From Loktanella gaetbuli (GTDB lineage Bacteria > Pseudomonadota > Alphaproteobacteria > Rhodobacterales > Rhodobacteraceae): 64,000 bases of DNA. The position numbers and the translations under genes were made by a program. This document shows, in pieces, positions 51,470 through 61,029 of this stretch. Within the stretch, counting starts at the first letter, position 1; the number at the start of each line of letters is the position of its first letter. The stretch spans positions 62,001-126,000 of the forward strand of contig NZ_JAJATZ010000001.1 of NCBI RefSeq assembly GCF_020531945.1, in the 5' to 3' direction. The notes below the pieces were generated by a model. The model had not been told where the DNA came from, searched no databases, and saw only the letters and a program-made list of their open reading frames with translations.

Positions 51470-51499
51470 AAAAAAAGGCCCGCCCGGTGGGGCAGGCCT
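51470..51499 (-). terminator. terminator of typA
   Basis: Read on the minus strand, AGGCCTGCCC and GGGCGGGCCT pair (one mismatch) around a four-base loop and are followed by a run of Ts (As at 51470-51475 on the plus strand). Confidence 0.85.
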
Positions 51500-51507
51500 T
51501 TGGTCGT

Positions 51508-53325
51508 TTAGCCGGCGCGCGACTGGCGTTTGCGCTCGTGCGGGTCGAGGTAGCGTTTGCGCAGCCGGATCGCATTCGGCGTGACCTCGACCAGTTCATC
51601 GTCGTCGATATAGGCGATGGCCTGTTCCAGCGACATGGTGACCGGTGTCGTCAGGCGCACGGCTTCGTCGGTGCCGGAGGCACGGACGTTGGTCAGCTGC
51701 TTGCCCTTGAGCGGGTTCACCTCGAGGTCGTTTTCACGGCTGTGTTCGCCGATGATCATGCCCTGATAGACCGCCTCTTGGGCACCGATGAAGAATTTGC
51801 CGCGGTCTTCGAGTTTCCAAAGGGCAAAGGCGACCGATGTGCCGTTTTCCATGGAAATCAGAACGCCCTGACGACGGCCCTGGATCTTGCCCTTGTAAGG
51901 GGCCCAGCCGTGGAACAGGCGGTTGAGGATACCCGAACCGCGGGTGTCGGTCAGGAATTCACCGTGATAGCCGATCAGGCCGCGCGACGGGACATGTGCA
52001 ATGATGCGGGTTTTGCCTGCACCTGCGGGCTTCATCTCGACCAGCTCGCCCTTGCGCGGACCGGTGAGTTTTTCGACCACGGCGCCGGTGTATTCGTCAT
52101 CCACGTCGATCGTGGCTTCTTCGATCGGTTCGTGACGCACACCGTCGATGTCGCGATAGATCACCTGCGGGCGCGAGATCGACAGCTCGAATCCCTCGCG
52201 GCGCATGTTTTCGATCAGCACGCCCATCTGCAATTCGCCGCGACCAGAGACCTCGAAGGCGTCGCCCATGGGCGTGTCGGCGATCTTGATCGCGACGTTG
52301 ACTTCGGCTTCTTTCATCAGGCGGTCACGGATAACGCGGGACTGCACCTTTTTGCCGTCCTTGCCAGCCAGCGGGCTGTCGTTGATACCGAAGGTCACGG
52401 TGATGGTGGGCGGGTCGATGGGCTGTGCGGGCAGGGCGGTCTCGATGGACAGGTCGCAGATCGTGTCGGCCACGGTGGCCTTGGTCATACCGGCCAGGGT
52501 GACGATATCGCCGGCCTCGGCCACGTCGATGGGCTGCTGACCCAAGCCACGGAACGCGAGGATCTTGGACACGCGGAACTGTTCGATCTTGTCGCCCTTG
52601 CGCGACAAGGCCTTGACGGTTTCGCCTGCGCGCAGCGTGCCTGCCTCGACGCGTCCAGTCAGGATGCGGCCGATGAACGGGTCGGCAGACAGGGTGGTTG
52701 CCAGCATTTGGAATGGCTCGTCGCGGCGCTCAATCTGCTTGGGCATGGGAACATGGGCGAGGATCTGGTCGAACAATGCGTCGAGGTTTTCGCGCGGGCC
52801 GTCCAGTTCCTGATCGCACCAGCCAGCACGGCCAGAGGCATACATGACAGGGAAGTCCAGCTGTTCGTCGGTCGCTTCAAGTGCGGCAAACAGGTCGAAC
52901 ACGTTGTCGACGGCCTGATCAGGTTCGCCGTCGGCCTTGTCGACCTTGTTGACGACCACGATGGGACGCAGGCCGAGGGCCAGCGCCTTAGAGGTCACGA
53001 ATTTCGTCTGCGGCATCGGGCCTTCGGCGGCGTCCACCAGCAGGACCACACCGTCGACCATGGACAGGATGCGTTCTACCTCGCCACCGAAATCGGCGTG
53101 GCCGGGGGTATCGACGATGTTGATCCGTGTGCCTTTCCACTCGACGCTCGTGCATTTGGCAAGGATGGTGATTCCCCGCTCGCGTTCGATGTCGTTGCTG
53201 TCCATCGCGCGTTCGGTCGTCGCCTCGTTTTCGCGGTAGATGCCGGATTGCTTGAGTAGCTCGTCCACCAGCGTGGTTTTGCCGTGGTCAACGTGTGCGA
53301 TGATCGCGATGTTGCGAATGTCCAT
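51508..53325 (-). CDS. typA: translational GTPase TypA/BipA
   Basis: This ribosome-binding GTPase helps 50S assembly and stress growth. The 605-residue protein has G1 AHVDHGKTT, switch region RERGITI, G3 DTPGHADF and G4 VNKVDKAD. It continues with EF-G-like domains and the TypA-specific C-terminus (GYHGEFLTDTRGSGILNRLF, ENDLEVNPLKGKQLTNVRA). Full length. It is a single gene with its own terminator. Confidence 0.98.
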   Translation of the reverse strand: MDIRNIAIIAHVDHGKTTLVDELLKQSGIYRENEATTERAMDSNDIERERGITILAKCTSVEWKGTRINIVDTPGHADFGGEVERILSMVDGVVLLVDAAEGPMPQTKFVTSKALALGLRPIVVVNKVDKADGEPDQAVDNVFDLFAALEATDEQLDFPVMYASGRAGWCDQELDGPRENLDALFDQILAHVPMPKQIERRDEPFQMLATTLSADPFIGRILTGRVEAGTLRAGETVKALSRKGDKIEQFRVSKILAFRGLGQQPIDVAEAGDIVTLAGMTKATVADTICDLSIETALPAQPIDPPTITVTFGINDSPLAGKDGKKVQSRVIRDRLMKEAEVNVAIKIADTPMGDAFEVSGRGELQMGVLIENMRREGFELSISRPQVIYRDIDGVRHEPIEEATIDVDDEYTGAVVEKLTGPRKGELVEMKPAGAGKTRIIAHVPSRGLIGYHGEFLTDTRGSGILNRLFHGWAPYKGKIQGRRQGVLISMENGTSVAFALWKLEDRGKFFIGAQEAVYQGMIIGEHSRENDLEVNPLKGKQLTNVRASGTDEAVRLTTPVTMSLEQAIAYIDDDELVEVTPNAIRLRKRYLDPHERKRQSRAG

Positions 53326-53386
53326 GTGGTCTGCCTTTGTACGGAGTTGCGCGCGCCATACAGCGCCAAGCGTCCAAAGGCCAGCC

Positions 53387-53716
53387 CTAGTGCACCGTGG
53401 TGTCCGAGAACACCTGAATGACGATGATACCGCACATGATCAGCGCTATTCCCGCAACGGCTGCTCCATCCAGCCGTTGGTGAAAGATCAGATAACTGAA
53501 GCCTGCGATGAGCACGATCCCGAGGCCGGACCAGATGGCATAGACGATGCCGACCGGCATGACCTTGAGTGCGAGCGCCATGAAATAGAACGATGCGCCG
53601 TATGTGGTCAGACACAGTGCCGATGGCCACAGCCGTGTGAACTGCTGGCTGGCCTGCAACGACATGGTGCCTATGGTTTCGAGTGCGATTGCGATGATGA
53701 GCCAGAGATAATGCAT
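53387..53716 (-). CDS. SMR-family multidrug/quaternary-ammonium transporter
   Basis: The 109-residue protein has four membrane segments with the essential Glu13 in AIALETIGT and conserved VGIVYAIWSGLGIV. Small multidrug resistance transporters exchange protons for cationic drugs or guanidinium; the substrate is not decided here. It lies 31 bases before the YitT gene's stop on the same strand but is probably a separate unit. Confidence 0.93.
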   Translation of the reverse strand: MHYLWLIIAIALETIGTMSLQASQQFTRLWPSALCLTTYGASFYFMALALKVMPVGIVYAIWSGLGIVLIAGFSYLIFHQRLDGAAVAGIALIMCGIIVIQVFSDTTVH

Positions 53717-53747
53717 GGCGCTGACCTAACCCGACAGGTGCTGCGTG

Positions 53748-54350
53748 TCACGTCGCGATGTAGCGGTCACGACGGTGATTGAAGGTGATGATCAGGTTCA
53801 GGACGACCGCGCCAAGCAGCGACCACATGACGACTGTCGCCGGGAACAGCAGCAGGGCGAGGGCAAAGATCACGGCGTCCACGGCAAGCTGGACGTAGCC
53901 GGCCTTGAACCGGGTGGTGTCCTGCACCAGCAGCGCCACGACACCCAGACCGCCAAGGCTGCCATTGTGCCGGAACAGGGCCAGCAGTCCCAGACCGGTC
54001 AGCGATCCGAATGCAATGGCCCCCAGAGCCGGAGACAGGGTTGCAAACACCAGATTCTGCGGAATGATTTCGGTCAGCACCGACAGGGCTGTTACCGAGA
54101 TCAGGGATTTGATCGTGAATGCGGGTCCCAGCCGCCGCCAGGCCAGCATGTAAAACGGCAGGTTGATCACAAAGAACACCGGTCCGAACGACCAGCCGCT
54201 GAGATAGGCGATGATCACGGCCACGCCTGCCGTCTGTCCGGTAATCAGCCCCAGATGGGTCAGAAATGTCAGTCCAAGCGCGCAGAGGAACACCCCCAGC
54301 GTCATGCCTTGGACGTCTTCTGCCAGCGAATGTTTGTCTAATGGTGTCAT
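53748..54350 (-). CDS. YitT-family membrane protein
   Basis: The 200-residue protein has about five membrane segments and matches the YitT/DUF161 family, with GLITGQTAGVAVIIAYLSGW, FFVINLPFYMLAWRRLGPAF and NGSLGGLGVVALLVQD. Function in this family is not established. ATG 54350 (MTPLDKHSLAED) is chosen over a frame 39 codons longer that would run through the icd terminator. Confidence 0.85.
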   Translation of the reverse strand: MTPLDKHSLAEDVQGMTLGVFLCALGLTFLTHLGLITGQTAGVAVIIAYLSGWSFGPVFFVINLPFYMLAWRRLGPAFTIKSLISVTALSVLTEIIPQNLVFATLSPALGAIAFGSLTGLGLLALFRHNGSLGGLGVVALLVQDTTRFKAGYVQLAVDAVIFALALLLFPATVVMWSLLGAVVLNLIITFNHRRDRYIAT

Positions 54351-54388
54351 GCAGGGCAAATAGGGCAACATGACTGACCTGTCCATGC

Positions 54389-54416
54389 AAAAGGCCGCCC
54401 CGCGGTCGGGACGGCC
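54389..54416 (-). terminator. terminator of icd
   Basis: On the minus strand GGCCGTCCC pairs with the GGGGCGGCC region around a short loop, ending in TTTT. Confidence 0.7.
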
Positions 54417-54438
54417 CCAAGATGCATGAAATTTGCGC

Positions 54439-55647
54439 CTACATGACCGCTTGCAGGTTTTTATCAATCGCTTCGAGGAAACCTTCGGTCGTCAGCCACG
54501 ATTGGTCCGGGCCGACGAGCAGGGCCAGATCCTTGGTCATCTGGCCTGATTCTACGGTATCGACGACGACTTTTTCCAGTTTTTCGGCAAAGGCCTGAAG
54601 CTGGGCATTGTCGTCCAGTTTCGCACGGTGTTTCAGCCCGCCGGTCCAGGCAAAGATCGACGCGATGGAATTGGTCGACGTGGCCTTGCCGGCCTGATGA
54701 TTGCGATAGTGGCGGGTGACGGTGCCGTGCGCCGCTTCTGCCTCGACGATCTTGCCGTCTGGGGTCATGAGCGCGGAGGTCATCAGGCCCAGAGAGCCAA
54801 AGCCTTGGGCGACGGTGTCGGACTGGACGTCGCCGTCATAGTTCTTGCAGGCCCAGACATAGCCGCCCGACCATTTCATCGCGGAGGCGACCATGTCGTC
54901 GATCAGGCGGTGTTCATACCACAGGCAGGCGGCTTCGAACTTGTCCCGGAATTCGGTGTCATAGATGTGCTGAAAGAACATCATGAACTGACCGTCGTAT
55001 TGTTTCAGGATCGTGTTCTTGGTCGACAGATAGACAGGATAGCCGCGTTTCAGGCCATAGTTGAACGAGGCACGCGCGAAATCCGCGATGCTGTCGTCGA
55101 GGTTGTACATGCCCATGTAGACACCGGACGAGGGCGCCTTGAACACCTCTTCTTCCATGACGTTGCCGTCGTCACCGACCCATTTCATCGACAGGGTGCC
55201 GGGGCCGGGGAATTTCATGTCGGTGGCGCGATACTGGTCGCCATAGGCGTGTCGCCCGATGACGATAGGCTGGGTCCAGCCGGGGACCAGACGCGGGACG
55301 TTTTTACAGATGATCGGTTCACGGAACACGACACCGCCAAGGATGTTGCGAATCGTGCCGTTGGGGCTGCGCCACATCTTTTTCAGGCCGAATTCTTCGA
55401 CGCGGCCTTCGTCGGGGGTGATCGTGGCACATTTCACGCCGACGCCGATCTCCTTGATCTTGTGGGCGGCGTCGATCGTGATCTGGTCGTCGGTCGCGTC
55501 ACGCGACTGGATGCTGAGGTCGTAATACAGCAGGTCCACATCCAGATAGGGCAGGATCAATTTCTTCTTGATGAAATCCCAGATGATCCGGGTCATCTCG
55601 TCACCGTCGAGTTCGACGATCGGATTGGCTACCTTGATTTTGGACAT
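54439..55647 (-). CDS. icd: NADP-dependent isocitrate dehydrogenase
   Basis: This TCA-cycle enzyme converts isocitrate to 2-oxoglutarate. The 402-residue protein is of the eukaryote-like (type II) homodimeric class: ANPIVELDGDEMTRIIW, WRSPNGTIRN, WACKNYDGDVQSD and EAAHGTVTRHYR. MSKIKVANP with CGGAG upstream is preferred; a GTG two codons earlier is possible. Confidence 0.97.
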   Translation of the reverse strand: MSKIKVANPIVELDGDEMTRIIWDFIKKKLILPYLDVDLLYYDLSIQSRDATDDQITIDAAHKIKEIGVGVKCATITPDEGRVEEFGLKKMWRSPNGTIRNILGGVVFREPIICKNVPRLVPGWTQPIVIGRHAYGDQYRATDMKFPGPGTLSMKWVGDDGNVMEEEVFKAPSSGVYMGMYNLDDSIADFARASFNYGLKRGYPVYLSTKNTILKQYDGQFMMFFQHIYDTEFRDKFEAACLWYEHRLIDDMVASAMKWSGGYVWACKNYDGDVQSDTVAQGFGSLGLMTSALMTPDGKIVEAEAAHGTVTRHYRNHQAGKATSTNSIASIFAWTGGLKHRAKLDDNAQLQAFAEKLEKVVVDTVESGQMTKDLALLVGPDQSWLTTEGFLEAIDKNLQAVM

Positions 55648-55738
55648 GGTCACTCCGGCGCGTTTGGGTGGGTTTCACATTGCATAGCGCAAATGAAATC
55701 CACCCGAAAGATCGTATACGAACGTATACCGAAATAAC

Positions 55739-55876
55739 CTATTCGCCGCCGACCCGCACAAAGGTCCCGCTGGTATAGGCCTCTTGTGATGACAGCGGGG
55801 TTGTTTCGGTCAGGATGACGTTGGCCGCGACGGTGATGATACCAGCACAGACCAATGCGGCCAGAAACGATTTCAT
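55739..55876 (-). CDS. 45-residue membrane peptide at the end of the formate dehydrogenase operon
   Basis: This small gene has an ATG that overlaps the fdhC stop (ATGA). It encodes a peptide with one hydrophobic segment (MKSFLAALVCAGIITVAANVIL) and a short polar tail ending GTFVRVGGE. The coupling, frame and membrane segment argue that it is real. A role as accessory subunit of the membrane-bound formate dehydrogenase is inference; I do not recognise a named family. Confidence 0.7.
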   Translation of the reverse strand: MKSFLAALVCAGIITVAANVILTETTPLSSQEAYTSGTFVRVGGE

Positions 55877-57117
55877 GCGCGTCCCTCCGTGATCTTTTCA
55901 GGGGTTTCCTGACGAACCTTTTCCAGCCACAGGTTGTGGTGCTCGCGGGCCCACTCCTCGTCCACGTCGCCTTTGCCCATGGCATCGAACGCACCTTCCA
56001 TGCCGACGGTGCCAAGGTAGATGTGGAAAAAGATGATCGCGGTCAGGATCAGCGCCATCGCAGCGTGCCAGATCTGCGCCAGTGCCATTTCCTCTTGAGG
56101 GGCGAGGTCAGCAGGCAAGGCAGGCAGACCGACCCAGCCCAAGACGCCCGTGTCGTTGATGAAACCAAAGGTCTTGGCGAAGAGGTTCAGCTCGAACGGG
56201 AACAGCAGCGACAAACCCGACAACGAAATGGTGCCACCGAACACGATCACCGCCCAAAAGATGAGCTTTTGACCTGCGTTGAATTTCTTGGCGGGCGGAT
56301 GACCGCCGCCGAACATGCCGCCCCCGCGTGCCAGCCATTTCAGATCGGTCTTGTCCGGGATGTTGTTGAGCACCCACATGAAGAAGATCATCACCAGCGC
56401 CAGCATGAAGGCCCAGCTGATGTTGTCATGCACCCACTTGCTGGCCGCAGCCACAGCAGCAAAGGAGTCGTGGCCAAAGATCGGGATGAACACCTTGCGC
56501 CCGAACAGGGACAACAGACCCGTCACGCCCAACACGACAAAGCTGGTCGCCAAAAGCCAGTGACCAAACCGTTCGATTGCCTTGAACCGTTCGACACGAC
56601 GCCCGGTCGGGGGGTGATCCATGCGCATTTTACCGCGCAGGACGTAGAAAATGACCAGCAGGGCCAGCGAACCCAACAGGATCACGGCACCCCAGAACGG
56701 TAGTGGTCCATCGCGGGCCTCGAGCCAGACCATGCCGCCATCCTGAATAAGGGTCTTTGCGGCCGGGCCGTTGTTGACTGTGGTGACATCGGCGGTGTCA
56801 AAGCGCAGCGCGCGCCACTGATCGCTGTCGGAAGCGGTGCCCGAAGGCCCCAGAACACCCGATGCGGGCACATCGCTGTCGAAACCAGTGTTTGCGCGCC
56901 TGTCGCTGTCGTCAACGGACAACCCTTGCTGGCGACGCAGGATGTCCTCCAGCGTGGGCGCACCGCCCGTGGCCGCGCGGTCGCCAATGTTGGTTTCCGC
57001 GTCAACCGGCGTCTCATCGGCGAGCGCAGCACCAGTGACGGCCGGATCGACGTATTGTGCAAACGCCGGACCGGTCAGGCCAAGGGTCAGGAATAGGGCG
57101 GCTAGGGCCTTCAACAT
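55873..57117 (-). CDS. formate dehydrogenase cytochrome b subunit (gamma)
   Basis: The 414-residue membrane subunit passes electrons from the beta subunit to quinone. After a signal peptide (MLKALAALFLTLGLTGPAFA) it has a long periplasmic region of about 120 residues, then about four to five membrane segments with haem-ligand histidines (ERFGHWLLA, WVHDNISWAF, IWHAAMA, FHIYLGTVGMEGAFDAM). The N-terminal periplasmic extension is larger than in E. coli FdnI. Confidence 0.93.
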   Translation of the reverse strand: MLKALAALFLTLGLTGPAFAQYVDPAVTGAALADETPVDAETNIGDRAATGGAPTLEDILRRQQGLSVDDSDRRANTGFDSDVPASGVLGPSGTASDSDQWRALRFDTADVTTVNNGPAAKTLIQDGGMVWLEARDGPLPFWGAVILLGSLALLVIFYVLRGKMRMDHPPTGRRVERFKAIERFGHWLLATSFVVLGVTGLLSLFGRKVFIPIFGHDSFAAVAAASKWVHDNISWAFMLALVMIFFMWVLNNIPDKTDLKWLARGGGMFGGGHPPAKKFNAGQKLIFWAVIVFGGTISLSGLSLLFPFELNLFAKTFGFINDTGVLGWVGLPALPADLAPQEEMALAQIWHAAMALILTAIIFFHIYLGTVGMEGAFDAMGKGDVDEEWAREHHNLWLEKVRQETPEKITEGRA

Positions 57118-57180
57118 GGATCGCTCCCGGTCAGAAATTGTGGTGATCGGGGCGCGCTGGCGCGCGCCCCGCAGCAGGGG

Positions 57181-57774
57181 TCAGCCCTGCTTTTCGCCGT
57201 AGGCTGTGCCCCAGCCCCATGCGCCGGAACCGAACCCGCGTGCGACGGTACGCTCGCGGTAGATTTCCGACACATCGTCGCCGTCACCGGCCAAAAGCGC
57301 CTTGGTCGAACACATTTCCGCACAGATCGGCAGTTTGCCTTCTGCGATGCGGTTGCGGCCATACTTCTGGAATTCGGCCTGGCTGTGGTTTTCCTCGGGG
57401 CCGCCGGCGCAGAAGGTGCATTTGTCCATCTTGCCACGGCTGCCAAAGTTGCCGGCCTGCGGGTACTGCGGCGCGCCAAAGGGGCAGGCGTAGAAACAGT
57501 AACCACACCCGATGCACAGGTCCTTGGAGTGAAGCACCACACCGTCAGCCGTCTGGTAGAAACAATCCACCGGACATACGGCCATGCAGGGCGCATCGGA
57601 ACAATGCATGCAGGCCACCGAAATGGACCGTTCACCCGGTTTGCCGTCCTGAATGGTCACCACCTTGCGGCGGTTGATGCCCCAAGGCACCTCGTGTTCG
57701 TTTTTACAGGCTGTAACGCAGGCGTTGCATTCGATGCAGCGTTCGGCGTCGCAGAGGAATTTTGCGCGTCCCAT
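57181..57774 (-). CDS. formate dehydrogenase iron-sulfur subunit (beta)
   Basis: The 197-residue protein carries four [4Fe-4S] clusters: CIECNACVTACKNEH, CMHCSDAPCMAVCPVD, CIGCGYCFYACPFG and the split set CTFCAGG…CAEMC. It links the catalytic subunit to the cytochrome. The sequence is shorter than FdnH and lacks its C-terminal membrane anchor, as in the three-subunit enzymes of Rhodobacterales. GGAGAA ribosome site. Confidence 0.95.
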   Translation of the reverse strand: MGRAKFLCDAERCIECNACVTACKNEHEVPWGINRRKVVTIQDGKPGERSISVACMHCSDAPCMAVCPVDCFYQTADGVVLHSKDLCIGCGYCFYACPFGAPQYPQAGNFGSRGKMDKCTFCAGGPEENHSQAEFQKYGRNRIAEGKLPICAEMCSTKALLAGDGDDVSEIYRERTVARGFGSGAWGWGTAYGEKQG

Positions 57775-57785
57775 AATATTTCTCC

Positions 57786-60746
57786 TTACGCTGCGCTGAT
57801 TTTGCAGAGGGTGGCCTTGGTTTCCTGCATCTGGGTGACGCTGTCGTAACCATATGTCTGTGCGGTGTTGGTCGACTCACCCAGCACGATCGGGTCTGCC
57901 CCTTCGGGATAACGCGACCGCAGGTCCTCGCCTTCCATGACGCCACCAAAGTGGAACGGCATGAATGCGACACCCGGTCCCACGCGTTCGGTGACCATGG
58001 CGGCCACCTTGACGCGGCCCTTTTCCGGGCCTTCGACCCAGACCTGCGCACCGTCACGCACACCCAGGTTGTTGGCGTCGCGCGGGTTGATCTCGACGAA
58101 CATTTCCTGCTGAAGCTCGGCCAACCAGGGGTTGGACCGGGTTTCGTCGCCGCCGCCTTCGTATTCAACCAGGCGACCGGACGTCAGGATAATCGGATAA
58201 TCCTGCGAAAAGTCGTTTTCCTGAATGGACGAATACATCGTCGGCACGCGCCAGAACTTCTTGTCGTCATAGGTCGGGAATTCCGCGACCAGATCGCGCC
58301 GGTTCGTGTACAGCGGTTCGCGGTGGATCGGCACCGGGTCAGGGAATGTCCAGACCACGGCCCGGGCCTTTGCGTTGCCGTAGGGCGCGCAGCCATGCAG
58401 GATCGCGACCCGCTGGATGCCGCCCGACAGGTCGGTTTTCCAGTTCACGCCGCCAACCTTGTCCAGATAGTCGGACGGCAGTTCGCCCGTCTGGCTGGTC
58501 TCGCCGACCTCTTCGGTGCCGGGACGGGTATCGCTGAACCCGCTGACCCATTCGATCATGCGACGCTCAAAGGGGGTCAGGTCGCTGTCCCAGCCCAGTT
58601 CGATCAGCATCGCCATGGTGAATTCGGGATAACCGTCCTCGATTTCCGACCCTGGGTTGCTGACGCCTTCGGCCAGCAGGTTGTCGCCATCGCGTTCCAC
58701 GCCGAAACGGGCGCGGAACGGCAGACCGCCCTCTGCCACCGGCAGCGACATGTCATAGAGGTTGGCCGAACCGGGGTGGTTCATTTCCGGCGTACCCCAT
58801 GCAGGCCAGGGCATGCCGTAGAAATCGCCGTCAGCAGGACCACCGTTGGCGCGCAGTGTCGTGCGGTCAAAGGTGTGCTGGTTTGCCATGTGCATCTTCA
58901 GGCGTTCCGGGCTTTGGGCCGTGTAGCCAATGGTCCACATGCCGCGGTTGAATTCGCGGGTGAGGTCCTCGATGTTCGGTTCGTCGCCTTCGACAGCGAT
59001 GTTGCGGAACAGACGATCCGAGAAACCGAACTTGTCCGCGAACAGCTTGATGATCGTGTGATCGGGCTTGCTCTCGAACAGGGGATCGACGACCTGATCG
59101 CGCCACTGCAACGACCGGTTGGACGCGGTGACAGAGCCGCGCGTTTCGAACTGCGTCGTGGCCGGCAGCAGCCACACACCATCCTGACGGTTCTGCATGA
59201 CAGCTGACACGGTGGGGAAGGGGTCGATGATCACCAGCATGTCCAGATTTTCCATGGCCGTGACCATTTCCTTCTGGCGGGTCTGGCTGTTGGGTGCGTG
59301 ACCCCACAGCACCATCGCGCGGGTGTTGTCGGGCTGGTCGAGGTTGGCTGCGTCCTCCAGCACGCCGTCGATCCAGCGGCTGACGGGAATACCCGTCAGG
59401 TTCATCATCGCGGTCTCACCGACCATCGCCGGGCTGAAACGCCCCCGGAGCCACTCAAGGTCTTCGTCCCAGACGCGGGCCCAGTGGGCCCAGGCACCCT
59501 CGGTCAGGCCATAGTAGCCGGGCAGCGTATCGGCCAGAACGCCCAGATCGGTGGCACCCTGCACGTTGTCGTGGCCGCGGAAGATGTTGGTGCCGCCACC
59601 GGCGGTGCCCATGTTGCCCAGTGCCAACTGCAGGATGCAGTAGGCGCGGGTGTTGTTGTTGCCGTTGGTGTGCTGTGTGCCACCCATGCACCAGATGACG
59701 GTGCCGGGGCGGTTATTGACCAGCGTGCGGGCGACGCGTTCCAACTGCTCACCGGGGGCACCGGTGACGCGCTCGACTTCTTCGGGGGTCCACTTTGCGA
59801 CTTCGGTGCGGATTTCGTCCATGCCCCAGACGCGGGTGCGGATAAATTCCTGATCTTCCCAGCCATTTTCAAAGATATGCCACAGGATGCCCCAGACCAG
59901 CGCCACGTCGGAGCCGGGACGGAAACGCACGAACTCGTCTGCATGTGCCGCCGTGCGGGTAAAGCGCGGGTCGCAGACGATCAGCGGCGCGTTGTTTTCT
60001 TCCTTGGCCTTGAGTACGTGCAGCAATGACACCGGGTGCGCCTCGGCCGGGTTGCCGCCGATGATAAAGATCGCCTTGGAATTGTGGATGTCGTTGTAGC
60101 TGTTCGTCATGGCGCCGTAGCCCCATGTGTTCGCCACACCGGCCACCGTGGTCGAATGGCAGATCCGTGCCTGATGGTCGACGTTGTTGGTGCCCCAGTA
60201 GGCCGCGAACTTGCGGAACAGGTAGGCCTGTTCGTTGTTATGCTTGGCAGAACCCAGCCAATAGACCGAATCCGGGCCGCTTTCTTCGCGGATCTTCATC
60301 ATGCCGTCGCCGATTTCGTTGATCGCGTCTTCCCACGACATGCGGATCCATTCACCCGCGACCTTTTTCATTGGGTATTTCAGGCGGCGTTCACCGTGGG
60401 CGTGTTCGCGCACGGATGCACCCTTGGCGCAATGGGCACCGAGGTTGAACGGGCTGTCAAAGCCGGGTTCCTGACCGATCCAGACGCCGTTATCGACCTC
60501 TGCCAGAACGGTGCAACCGACCGAGCAATGGGTGCAGACCGATTTGATCGTCTGGACGTTGGCGTTGCTGACCTGCTGTGCGCTGGCCGGCGTCACGGCA
60601 CCGCCGGTTGCGGCAATGGCCGACAATCCACCGATGGCCAGACCGGACCCGCGCAGGAATCCGCGCCGGTCGATCGTGCCACGGGCCTTGTCGCTGGAAA
60701 TGCCGGGGCGGGCACGGCGACTGTTATCTGTCTTTTTGCGAAGCAT
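57786..60746 (-). CDS. formate dehydrogenase catalytic subunit (alpha), Tat-exported, cysteine type
   Basis: The molybdenum or tungsten bis-MGD enzyme oxidises formate to CO2. It has 986 residues. A twin-arginine signal (TIDRRGFLRGSGLAIGG) is followed by the [4Fe-4S] motif CTHCSVGC…HCAKG. The metal ligand is a cysteine in ARICHSTTV, where E. coli FdnG has selenocysteine, so no Sec decoding is needed. An AGGAGG ribosome site precedes the ATG. The protein is expected in the periplasm. Confidence 0.97.
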   Translation of the reverse strand: MLRKKTDNSRRARPGISSDKARGTIDRRGFLRGSGLAIGGLSAIAATGGAVTPASAQQVSNANVQTIKSVCTHCSVGCTVLAEVDNGVWIGQEPGFDSPFNLGAHCAKGASVREHAHGERRLKYPMKKVAGEWIRMSWEDAINEIGDGMMKIREESGPDSVYWLGSAKHNNEQAYLFRKFAAYWGTNNVDHQARICHSTTVAGVANTWGYGAMTNSYNDIHNSKAIFIIGGNPAEAHPVSLLHVLKAKEENNAPLIVCDPRFTRTAAHADEFVRFRPGSDVALVWGILWHIFENGWEDQEFIRTRVWGMDEIRTEVAKWTPEEVERVTGAPGEQLERVARTLVNNRPGTVIWCMGGTQHTNGNNNTRAYCILQLALGNMGTAGGGTNIFRGHDNVQGATDLGVLADTLPGYYGLTEGAWAHWARVWDEDLEWLRGRFSPAMVGETAMMNLTGIPVSRWIDGVLEDAANLDQPDNTRAMVLWGHAPNSQTRQKEMVTAMENLDMLVIIDPFPTVSAVMQNRQDGVWLLPATTQFETRGSVTASNRSLQWRDQVVDPLFESKPDHTIIKLFADKFGFSDRLFRNIAVEGDEPNIEDLTREFNRGMWTIGYTAQSPERLKMHMANQHTFDRTTLRANGGPADGDFYGMPWPAWGTPEMNHPGSANLYDMSLPVAEGGLPFRARFGVERDGDNLLAEGVSNPGSEIEDGYPEFTMAMLIELGWDSDLTPFERRMIEWVSGFSDTRPGTEEVGETSQTGELPSDYLDKVGGVNWKTDLSGGIQRVAILHGCAPYGNAKARAVVWTFPDPVPIHREPLYTNRRDLVAEFPTYDDKKFWRVPTMYSSIQENDFSQDYPIILTSGRLVEYEGGGDETRSNPWLAELQQEMFVEINPRDANNLGVRDGAQVWVEGPEKGRVKVAAMVTERVGPGVAFMPFHFGGVMEGEDLRSRYPEGADPIVLGESTNTAQTYGYDSVTQMQETKATLCKISAA

Positions 60747-60788
60747 GGTATCCTCCTGCGATCCGCCGATGGGCGGTCGGCGTTGAAA

Positions 60789-60980
60789 TCAGAAGCGGGC
60801 GCTGGCCAGGTAGGTGCGCGTATGCTCGGTGTCCTGAATGGTGGTCGAGGACAGGTCGACCGGCTTTGCCTGGGCCGCATCGGGCTTTGCGATTGCCACC
60901 GCCGCAATGGCGGCGGGCGCGGCAGTCCCGGCAAGTTTCAGAAATCCGCGGCGGTTGGTGCCTTTGGTGTCTTCCGTCAT
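60789..60980 (-). CDS. formate dehydrogenase region Tat-signal small protein
   Basis: The 63-residue protein has a twin-arginine motif (NRRGFLKLAGTAAPAAIAAVA) and a short tail, matching the 'formate_TAT' family usually found beside formate dehydrogenase genes. Its role (perhaps in cofactor delivery or assembly) is not established. ATG 60980 with GGGAGGA is preferred to a longer frame. Confidence 0.88.
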   Translation of the reverse strand: MTEDTKGTNRRGFLKLAGTAAPAAIAAVAIAKPDAAQAKPVDLSSTTIQDTEHTRTYLASARF

Positions 60981-61029
60981 TGGTCGTCCTCCCAGTTTGT
61001 GTGCGGGCGTCCCCGCAGGGTCATTACGT

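Noticed and set aside
51337..53259. Plus-strand frame of 640 codons opposite typA
   Set aside because: Shadow of typA with no recognisable motif.
57786..60746. Selenocysteine in the formate dehydrogenase catalytic subunit
   Set aside because: The metal-ligand position in ARICHSTTV is an ordinary Cys codon, with no in-frame TGA.
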